Shown in pieces: positions 30,523 to 37,638 of a DNA stretch of 37,638 nt. The notes below the pieces were generated by a model. That model searched no databases. It had not been told where the DNA came from and saw only the letters and a program-made list of their open reading frames with translations. Origin of the DNA: Chitinophagaceae bacterium (GTDB lineage Bacteria > Bacteroidota > Bacteroidia > Chitinophagales > Chitinophagaceae); assembly GCA_017882215.1 (NCBI GenBank), contig JADGPX010000002.1, positions 1 through 37,638 of the forward strand, read 5' to 3'. Position 1 is the first letter of the stretch. Each line of letters opens with the position of its first letter. The position numbers and the translations under genes are program-made.

Positions 30523-32262
30523 ATGAGTAACGAGACCAATAAAAGAAGTAGCCAAACCCCTTCCCCTTCGGGGAAGGATGGGATGGGGCTTAATAAATAC
30601 AGCAAGACAATTACACAGGATGTAACACAGCCGGCTGCGCAGGCAATGCTGTATGGTATTGGTTTAACAGATGATGATCTTAAAAAAGCACAGGTGGGTA
30701 TTGTGAGTATGGGCTATGAAGGCAACACCTGCAATATGCATCTGAATGAATTGGCAAAACTTGTAAAGCAAGGTGTTTGGGATAATGACCTGGTGGGTTT
30801 AATCTTTAATACAATTGGCGTTAGTGATGGAATTAGTATGGGAACTGATGGCATGCGTTATTCTTTGGTGAGCCGTGATATAATTGCAGACTCGATTGAA
30901 ACAGTTTGCGGCGCTCAATATTATGATGCACTGATTGCAGTGCCCGGTTGCGATAAAAATATGCCAGGTTCAATCATTGCAATGGGCAGATTAAACCGTC
31001 CTTCAATAATGGTGTATGGCGGTACAATTGCTCCGGGTCATTATAAGGGGCAGGATCTGAATATTGTTTCTGCATTTGAAGCGCTGGGAGAAAAAATAGC
31101 AGGTAAATTAAGTGAAAAAGATTTTAAAGGAATTGTTCAGCATTCATGTCCCGGCGCCGGAGCATGCGGTGGCATGTACACAGCCAATACAATGTCGAGC
31201 GCTATTGAAGCATTAGGTATGAGCTTGCCTTATTCATCTTCAAATCCTGCAGTAAGTGATGAGAAAAAAATTGAATGTCATGCTGCAGGAAAAGCCATTC
31301 GCTTACTTATAGAAAAAGATATAAAGCCTTCCGACATCATGACAAGAAAAGCATTTGAAAATGCTGTGACTGTGATAATGGCTTTAGGTGGCAGCACTAA
31401 TGCAGTACTGCATTTGATCGCTATGGCTAAAAGTGTTGATGTTGTTTTAACACAGGATGATTTCCAAACCATAAGCGATAAAGTACCTGTTTTAGCCGAC
31501 TTAAAACCAAGTGGAAAATATTTGATGGAAGACCTGCATAATATCGGCGGTGTTCCTTCAGTAATGAAATATTTATTAAAGCAGAATTTATTACATGGCG
31601 ATTGCCTCACTGTTACAGGAAAAACTATTGCAGAAAATTTAGAAGACGTTCCTGAATTAAATTTTGAAACTCAAAAAATTATTTTACCTGTTGAAAAACC
31701 GATTAAACAAACAGGGCATCTGCAAATTTTATATGGCAACCTTGCAGAAGGTGGAAGTGTTGCAAAGATCACCGGAAAAGAAGGAGAAAAATTTACAGGG
31801 CCTGCAAGAGTTTTTGATGGTGAGTTTGAATTAATCACAGGAATTAATTCAGGAAAAATAAAACATGGAGATGTAGTAGTTATAAGATATGTAGGACCAA
31901 AAGGCGGACCGGGTATGCCCGAGATGTTGAAACCAACATCTGCAATCATTGGAGCAGGCTTAGGAAAATCAGTTGCCTTGATAACCGATGGAAGATTCAG
32001 TGGTGGCACTCATGGCTTTGTTGTAGGCCATATAACACCTGAAGCTTTTGATGGAGGATTGATAGCATTTGTAAAAGATGACGACATTATTGAACTGGAT
32101 ACGGTAAATCATAAAATGACATTGCAAATAAACGATGATGAAATTCAGGAAAGAAAAAAAAGCTGGAAACAGCCTGCATTAAAAGCAACAAAGGGAGTTT
32201 TATTTAAATATGCAAGATGTGTTACAAATGCAGCAGAAGGTTGCGTAACAGATACCCCCTAA
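30523..32262 (+). CDS. ilvD: Dihydroxy-acid dehydratase
   Basis: [66 protein letters not shown]. Confidence 0.98.
   Translation: MSNETNKRSSQTPSPSGKDGMGLNKYSKTITQDVTQPAAQAMLYGIGLTDDDLKKAQVGIVSMGYEGNTCNMHLNELAKLVKQGVWDNDLVGLIFNTIGVSDGISMGTDGMRYSLVSRDIIADSIETVCGAQYYDALIAVPGCDKNMPGSIIAMGRLNRPSIMVYGGTIAPGHYKGQDLNIVSAFEALGEKIAGKLSEKDFKGIVQHSCPGAGACGGMYTANTMSSAIEALGMSLPYSSSNPAVSDEKKIECHAAGKAIRLLIEKDIKPSDIMTRKAFENAVTVIMALGGSTNAVLHLIAMAKSVDVVLTQDDFQTISDKVPVLADLKPSGKYLMEDLHNIGGVPSVMKYLLKQNLLHGDCLTVTGKTIAENLEDVPELNFETQKIILPVEKPIKQTGHLQILYGNLAEGGSVAKITGKEGEKFTGPARVFDGEFELITGINSGKIKHGDVVVIRYVGPKGGPGMPEMLKPTSAIIGAGLGKSVALITDGRFSGGTHGFVVGHITPEAFDGGLIAFVKDDDIIELDTVNHKMTLQINDDEIQERKKSWKQPALKATKGVLFKYARCVTNAAEGCVTDTP
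30551..30591 (-). repeat. Palindromic element, reverse orientation (ilvD N-terminus), contains an in-frame ATG
   Basis: ccttcccc-ttc-ggggaagg 8-bp stem; ATG at 30583-30585 directly precedes GLNKYSK. Confidence 0.85.
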
Positions 32263-32287
32263 ATCCCCCTGAAGGGGGACTTAAGGA
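32253..32287 (+). repeat. Palindromic element, forward orientation, contains ilvD stop codon
   Basis: taccccctaaatccccctgaagggggacttaagg; TAA at 32260-32262. Confidence 0.9.
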
Positions 32288-32371
32288 AACTTTTAAAGAG
32301 AATAGAATCTGCAATGGGAACAAATAAAAAGTTTAAAAGAATTTAAAAGCAAACAAATAAAAAATGATTGT

Positions 32372-34153
32372 ATGTCCATAATACAAAATATAACAAAGTT
32401 GAAAAAAAATGAGGAAGCTGCCGGGTTCCCCCTTAAGGGGGCGGAGGGAGTATTTAATGACATTGTTGAATTGAGTGGATCGCAGGCAGTGATGCACGCT
32501 TTTCTTGCGGAAGATGTCGAAATAATTTTTGGCTATCCGGGTGGAGCGATCATGCCTATCTATGATGCATTGTATGATTTCACTGATAAGATGAAACATA
32601 TTTTAGTCAGGCATGAGCAGGGTGCAATCCATGCTGCACAAGGCTATGCAAGAACTTCCGGTAAAACCGGAGTTGTGTTTGCAACCAGCGGCCCTGGTGC
32701 AACAAACCTGGTTACAGGACTTGCTGATGCAATTATTGACAGCACTCCGGTGGTTTGTATCACGGGACAGGTATTTGCTCATTTATTAGGAACAGATGCT
32801 TTTCAGGAAGTGGATATAATTAATATAACAACACCGGTTACCAAATGGAATTACCAGGTAACTGATGCATCAGAAATTCCCGGGGTATTGGCAAAGGCAT
32901 TTTTTATTGCAGGAAGCGGAAGGCCCGGCCCGGTGTTGATCGACATCACCAAAAATGCGCAACTGCAAAAATTTAATTTTGAAGGATATAAGAAATGCGA
33001 TTTCATCCGCAGCTATCGTCCCAAGCCTGTTATTCGCAAATCAAATATTGAACAGGCTGCTGCACTCATCAATGCTGCTGAAAAACCATTTGTGTTATTT
33101 GGACAAGGTGTAATTCTTGGTAAGGCTGAAAAGGAATTTAAAAATTTTATTGAGAAAGGAGGTCTTCCTGCCGCATGGACAATTCTTGGATTGAGCGCTT
33201 TACCAACTGATCATCCTTTGAATGTTGGTATGCTGGGCATGCATGGAAATTATGGACCCAATGTGCTTACAAATGAATGTGATGTTTTGATTGCAGTAGG
33301 AATGCGTTTTGATGACAGAGTTACCGGCAGGCTTGATAAATATGCAAAGCAGGCAAAAGTAATTCACCTTGATATTGATCCATCAGAAATAGATAAAAAT
33401 GTGAAAGCAACAATAGGCGTATGGGGCGATTGTAAAGAAACCCTTCCTTTGCTCACAGAGTTGCTGGAACAAAAAAATTATCCTCAATGGCTTGATCGTT
33501 TTAAGCAATATAAAACCGAGGAGGAAGAAGCTTGTATATTTCCTGAATTCAATCCCGCAACAGAAGAAATTTCTATGGGAGAAGTAATAAACGTTTTGAA
33601 TGAATTAACAAAAGGCGATGCTGTAATTGTTACCGATGTTGGTCAGCACCAAATGGTAGCCTGCCGTTATGCAAAATTTAACCAGTCAAAAAGCAATATT
33701 ACTTCCGGAGGAGCAGGCACTATGGGTTTTGGATTACCTGCTGCAATTGGCGCAAAGTATGGTGCACCGCAAAGAACAGTAATTGCAATTATTGGTGATG
33801 GCGGTTTTCAAATGACGATACAGGAATTGGGTACCCTTATGCAAACCAAGCTTGATGTAAAAATTCTTATACTTAACAACCGGTTTTTAGGAATGGTAAG
33901 GCAATGGCAGGAATTGTTTCATGAGAAGCGCTATTCGTTCGTAGATATTACCAGTCCTGATTTTGTACAGGTTGCAAAAGGATATTATATAGATGGCAAA
34001 AGTATTTCGGAAAGAGAAAAACTAAAAGATGCTTTACAGGAAATGTTAGATCATAAAGGACCATACCTTCTTGAAGTAATGGTAGGAAAAGAAAATAATG
34101 TATTCCCCATGGTAGCACAGGGAACAAGTGTTGCAGAGATCAGGTTAAAATAA
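32372..34153 (+). CDS. ilvB: Acetolactate synthase large subunit
   Basis: EIIFGYPGGAIMPIYDALYDF, GPGATNLVTGLADA; N-terminal extension with element. Confidence 0.97.
   Translation: MSIIQNITKLKKNEEAAGFPLKGAEGVFNDIVELSGSQAVMHAFLAEDVEIIFGYPGGAIMPIYDALYDFTDKMKHILVRHEQGAIHAAQGYARTSGKTGVVFATSGPGATNLVTGLADAIIDSTPVVCITGQVFAHLLGTDAFQEVDIINITTPVTKWNYQVTDASEIPGVLAKAFFIAGSGRPGPVLIDITKNAQLQKFNFEGYKKCDFIRSYRPKPVIRKSNIEQAAALINAAEKPFVLFGQGVILGKAEKEFKNFIEKGGLPAAWTILGLSALPTDHPLNVGMLGMHGNYGPNVLTNECDVLIAVGMRFDDRVTGRLDKYAKQAKVIHLDIDPSEIDKNVKATIGVWGDCKETLPLLTELLEQKNYPQWLDRFKQYKTEEEEACIFPEFNPATEEISMGEVINVLNELTKGDAVIVTDVGQHQMVACRYAKFNQSKSNITSGGAGTMGFGLPAAIGAKYGAPQRTVIAIIGDGGFQMTIQELGTLMQTKLDVKILILNNRFLGMVRQWQELFHEKRYSFVDITSPDFVQVAKGYYIDGKSISEREKLKDALQEMLDHKGPYLLEVMVGKENNVFPMVAQGTSVAEIRLK
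32424..32450 (-). repeat. Palindromic element, reverse orientation (ilvB N-terminus)
   Basis: gggttcccccttaagggggcggagggagt; translated GFPLKGAEGV in a frame different from the leuD copy. Confidence 0.85.
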
Positions 34154-34171
34154 TTATTTAATAATTTTGAA

Positions 34172-34810
34172 ATGAAAGATGAAAATAAAATAGCATTGGT
34201 AAATTCAGCAATTGCAGTTTCAGGCTGGCAGGAATTCACCATAACTGTGTACACAGAAAACCAGATCGGTTTATTGAATCGTATTGCAATTATTTTTTCG
34301 AGAAGAAAAATAAGTATAGACAGCTTCAATTCATCGCCTTCTGAATTGGAAGGTATTCACAGGTTTACAATTGTTATAAATGAAACGGAAGAAGTAGTTC
34401 GTAAACTGGTACGCCAAATTGAAAAACAGGTTGAAGTATTGAAAGCATACTTTAATACATCTGATGAACTGGTTTGGCAGGAGCTCGCCTTGTATAAAGT
34501 TTCCACTGATGCTATTACAGAAAAGGTAAAAGTTGAAAGATTGCTTCGTGAATATGGTGCAAGAGTTGTGGCGATAAGAAAAGATTATACAGTATTTGAA
34601 ACAACAGGTCACAGGGAAGAAACAGATGCGCTGGTGAAAGTGCTGGAACCTTATGGATTGATAGAATTTGTACGCAGCGCAAGAATTGCGATCATAAAAA
34701 CAAGTTCCGGATTCCATGAAAAGTTGAAAGAGTTTGAAGCCATGGCACCAGGCACAGAATTAATTGAAAATACTTATCTCGATAAAAATGAAGAAGTGTT
34801 TAGTATGTAA
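34172..34810 (+). CDS. ilvN: Acetolactate synthase small (regulatory) subunit
   Basis: ACT domain 'FTITVYTENQIGLLNRIAIIFSRRKISIDSFNSSPSE', 212 aa. Confidence 0.92.
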   Translation: MKDENKIALVNSAIAVSGWQEFTITVYTENQIGLLNRIAIIFSRRKISIDSFNSSPSELEGIHRFTIVINETEEVVRKLVRQIEKQVEVLKAYFNTSDELVWQELALYKVSTDAITEKVKVERLLREYGARVVAIRKDYTVFETTGHREETDALVKVLEPYGLIEFVRSARIAIIKTSSGFHEKLKEFEAMAPGTELIENTYLDKNEEVFSM

Positions 34811-34896
34811 TGTGAGAAGTACGATGTAAGATGTACGATGTGTGATTTTGATAATGATGTGGAACAACAAATGTTTGTAATTGATCAGAAGCACCG

Positions 34897-34933
34897 CTCC
34901 TTCTTCATGTGGAGAAGGAGATGGAGGATGAGG
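34897..34933 (-). repeat. Diverged palindromic element in ilvN-ilvC spacer, reverse orientation
   Basis: ctccttct-tcatgtgg-agaaggag + atggaggatgagg; same layout as the ilvD N-terminal copy. Confidence 0.65.
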
Positions 34934-34973
34934 AAAATAAAATTGTTTTAATTAAAAATTTAAAAATAAAACC

Positions 34974-36077
34974 ATGGCAACATTAAATTTTGGCGGCACG
35001 CAGGAAAACGTTGTAACACGTGAAGAATTTCCATTATCAAAAGCACAGGAAGTGCTAAAAGACGAAGTGGTAGCGGTTATTGGCTATGGCGTTCAAGGTC
35101 CTGGGCAGGCGCTTAATCAAAAAGAAAACGGGATCAATGTAATTGTAGGGCAGCGAAAAAATTCAAAAAGCTGGGACAAGGCAGTACGTGATGGTTTTGT
35201 AGAAGGCAAAACTTTATTTGATATTGAAGAAGCGCTTCAAAGGGGAACCATCATTTGTTATTTATTGAGTGATGCTGCGCAGATAGCTTTGTGGCCAACT
35301 GTAAAAAAATATTTAACGCCGGGCAAAGCCTTATATTTTTCCCATGGTTTTGGTATTACTTATAATGATCAAACAGGTATTGTTCCTCCGCCTGATGTTG
35401 ATGTTTTTTTAGTTGCACCAAAAGGTTCCGGAACTTCTTTACGCAGAATGTTTTTGCAAGGCAGGGGTTTGAACAGCAGCTATTCAATTTTCCAGGATGC
35501 AACAGGAAGAGCATTTGAAAGAGTCGTTGCCTTAGGAATTGCTATTGGGTCAGGATATTTATTTGAAACTGATTTTAGAAAAGAAGTTTATTCCGATCTC
35601 ACCGGAGAAAGAGGAACATTGATGGGTGCGATACAGGGAATTTTTGCAGCGCAATATGAAGTGTTGAGGGCAAAGGGTCACTCGCCTTCTGAAGCATTTA
35701 ATGAAACTGTTGAGGAACTCACACAATCCTTAATGCCATTGGTTGCAGAAAATGGAATGGATTGGATGTATGCCAATTGCTCTACCACTGCACAACGCGG
35801 CGCCTTGGATTGGTGGAAAAAATTTCGTGATGCTACATTGCCTTTGTTTAATGAACTATATGAAAGTGTGGCTGCAGGAAAAGAGGCTGCCCGTTCCATA
35901 GAAAGTAACAGCAAAGCCGATTACAGGGAAAAGCTGGAAGAAGAATTGAAGGAGTTGCGTGACAGTGAATTGTGGCAGGCAGGTAAAACAGTAAGAAGCT
36001 TAAGACCGGAAAATCAAAAACCTGTTGAAGATTCTACGCAGCTAAAAGAAAAAAAAATAAAAGAAACCGTTAATTAA
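34974..36077 (+). CDS. ilvC: Ketol-acid reductoisomerase
   Basis: VAVIGYGVQGPGQALNQKENGINVIVGQR, DLTGERGTLMGAIQGIF. Confidence 0.97.
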   Translation: MATLNFGGTQENVVTREEFPLSKAQEVLKDEVVAVIGYGVQGPGQALNQKENGINVIVGQRKNSKSWDKAVRDGFVEGKTLFDIEEALQRGTIICYLLSDAAQIALWPTVKKYLTPGKALYFSHGFGITYNDQTGIVPPPDVDVFLVAPKGSGTSLRRMFLQGRGLNSSYSIFQDATGRAFERVVALGIAIGSGYLFETDFRKEVYSDLTGERGTLMGAIQGIFAAQYEVLRAKGHSPSEAFNETVEELTQSLMPLVAENGMDWMYANCSTTAQRGALDWWKKFRDATLPLFNELYESVAAGKEAARSIESNSKADYREKLEEELKELRDSELWQAGKTVRSLRPENQKPVEDSTQLKEKKIKETVN

Positions 36078-36092
36078 TCTCTGAAAAAACAA

Positions 36093-37349
36093 ATGAATAT
36101 ATCTGCACATACAATACCAATGCTTGATTTTAAAGAAGCAGCAAAGCGATTGAAGAATGTAGTATACAGAACACCGCTTATGCTCAATCATAATTTATCA
36201 AAAAAATATAAGGCTAATATTTATTTGAAGAGAGAGGATCTGCAGGTTGTTCGCTCGTATAAAATTCGTGGCGCTTTTAATATGATGAGTAGTTTGCCAC
36301 AGGAGCAACTGCAAAAAGGAGTTGTATGTGCCAGCGCCGGCAATCATGCACAGGGCTTTGCGTATTCATGCAAAAAGCTTGGTGTAAAAGGTGTTGTGTT
36401 TATGCCTGTTATTACGCCTAATCAAAAAATAAGTCAGACTAAAATGTTTGGCGAAGATTTTATTGAAATAAAATTAATTGGTGATTCATACGATGAGTGC
36501 GGCATTGCAGCACAGCAATACACTGCAGAAAACGGAATGACCTATGTGCACCCTTTTGATGATTATAAAATAATTGAAGGACAGGGAACAGTGGGTGTAG
36601 AAATTTTGGAAGACCTGTCAGCTATAGATTATTTATTTATTCCTGTTGGCGGCGGCGGATTGTGTTCAGGGGTTGGTACTTATTTTAAAACTTTTTCTCC
36701 GCAAACAAAAATCATAGGCGTAGAGCCTGAAGGCGCTCCTTCAATGAAAGCAGCATTGGAAGCAGGTGAACCTGTTACACTACCAAATATTGAGCGATTT
36801 GTGGATGGCGCTTCTGTAAACAGATCTGGTGATATTACATTTTCTATTTGCAAAGATGTACTTGATGATATGCATTTAGTACCCGAAGGAAAAGTTTGCA
36901 CAACTATTTTAAAATTATATAATGAAGATGCAATTGTTGCAGAGCCTGCAGGTGCATTGTCTATCGCAGCGCTGGATTATTATTCTGAGCAAATAAAAGG
37001 AAAGAATATTGTTTGCATTTTAAGCGGTGGCAATAATGATATTGACAGAATGCAGGAAATAAAAGAGCGTTCATTACTATACGAAGGTTTGATGCATTAT
37101 TTTCTTATACGCTTTGCACAACGCCCCGGTGCGCTAAAGGATTTTGTTAATCATGTACTTGGGCCTGCTGATGATATCACAAGGTTTGAATACGTTCAAA
37201 AACATAACAAAGAATCAGGCCCGGCATTGGTTGGGATTGAGTTAAGATCAAAAGAAGATTATGAAGTATTGTTACGCAATCTTAATCGTTATCATGTAAA
37301 CTATACTGAGCTAAAGAAAGATGATAATACTTTTGGCTACCTGGTTTAA
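36093..37349 (+). CDS. ilvA: Threonine dehydratase (biosynthetic, with C-terminal ACT-like domain)
   Basis: LKREDLQVVRSYKIRGAFNMM (PLP lysine), SAGNHAQGFAYS, GGGGLCSGVG. Confidence 0.96.
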   Translation: MNISAHTIPMLDFKEAAKRLKNVVYRTPLMLNHNLSKKYKANIYLKREDLQVVRSYKIRGAFNMMSSLPQEQLQKGVVCASAGNHAQGFAYSCKKLGVKGVVFMPVITPNQKISQTKMFGEDFIEIKLIGDSYDECGIAAQQYTAENGMTYVHPFDDYKIIEGQGTVGVEILEDLSAIDYLFIPVGGGGLCSGVGTYFKTFSPQTKIIGVEPEGAPSMKAALEAGEPVTLPNIERFVDGASVNRSGDITFSICKDVLDDMHLVPEGKVCTTILKLYNEDAIVAEPAGALSIAALDYYSEQIKGKNIVCILSGGNNDIDRMQEIKERSLLYEGLMHYFLIRFAQRPGALKDFVNHVLGPADDITRFEYVQKHNKESGPALVGIELRSKEDYEVLLRNLNRYHVNYTELKKDDNTFGYLV

Positions 37350-37364
37350 AAAAGATCAAACCTA

Positions 37365-37638
37365 TCAGCATTTTTCCAATGCCTGTAAAATATCATTCAG
37401 AATATCATCTGCATATTCCAATCCCACAGAAATACGAATAAGGCCGGGTGTAATATTTACTTCTAATCTTTCTTCTTCAGTAAGCTTACCATGTGTTGTG
37501 CTTGCAGGGTGAGATGCAATACTTCTTGTATCACCTAAGTTAGCAGTGAGAGACAACATTTGTAAACTATTCAAAAAATTTCTACCGCTTTCCAGTCCCC
37601 CTTTCAGTTCAAAACAAACAATGCCGCCGCCATTTTTC
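37365..37638 (-). CDS. Cys/Met-metabolism PLP-dependent enzyme (O-acetylhomoserine sulfhydrylase / Met gamma-lyase type), partial
   Basis: C-terminus reads KNGGGIVCFELKGGLESGRNFLNSLQMLSLTANLGDTRSIASHPASTTHGKLTEEERLEVNITPGLIRISVGLEYADDILNDI up to window edge. Confidence 0.9.
   Translation of the reverse strand, partial: KNGGGIVCFELKGGLESGRNFLNSLQMLSLTANLGDTRSIASHPASTTHGKLTEEERLEVNITPGLIRISVGLEYADDILNDILQALEKC

Noticed and set aside
37342-37361. Bidirectional terminator ggttt...aaacc between ilvA and the convergent gene
   Set aside because: Only a 5-bp AT-containing stem; too weak to claim.

Overview
The window is AT-rich chromosomal DNA from a Bacteroidota bacterium. Chitinophagaceae-like is my inference from protein style and TAnnTTTG promoter boxes. 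The left half, mostly on the minus strand, is the core operon tRNA-Thr/Tyr/Gly/Thr - tuf - tRNA-Trp - secE - nusG - rplK - rplA - rplJ - rplL - rpoB - rpoC. It is preceded by hpf, a xerC/D-type recombinase and rpsU. The middle holds riboflavin synthase, an HscA/DnaK-type Hsp70, tyrS, a trypsin-like serine protease flanked by short repeats, a Spy/CpxP-like LTxxQ protein and a long helical protein of unknown function. The right part is a complete branched-chain amino acid operon, leuA-leuC-leuD-leuB-ilvE-ilvD-ilvB-ilvN-ilvC-ilvA, followed by a convergent PLP-dependent sulfhydrylase/lyase cut by the window edge. The most notable signal is a family of ~30-48 nt G/C-run palindromic elements (CCCCCT-N-CCCCCT-nAA-GGGGGA-ACTT) embedded at gene boundaries of the leu/ilv operon. 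There are nine copies from leuC to ilvC, plus one at the rplJ 3' end and a degenerate one beside it. Several copies are translated in frame, including one inserted inside LeuD, and three supply or contain stop codons. Copies at gene starts are all in reverse orientation and copies at gene ends are all forward, so they face each other across the leuC|leuD, ilvE|ilvD and ilvD|ilvB junctions with the downstream start codon between them. Two 48-nt copies differ by four changes that all preserve hairpin pairing, including one compensatory double change. A second palindromic family (GCCCGCCTGAA..GTCGGGCAGG) is inserted in frame in the Hsp70 gene. Several non-coding spacers are built from quasi-palindromic repeated words.
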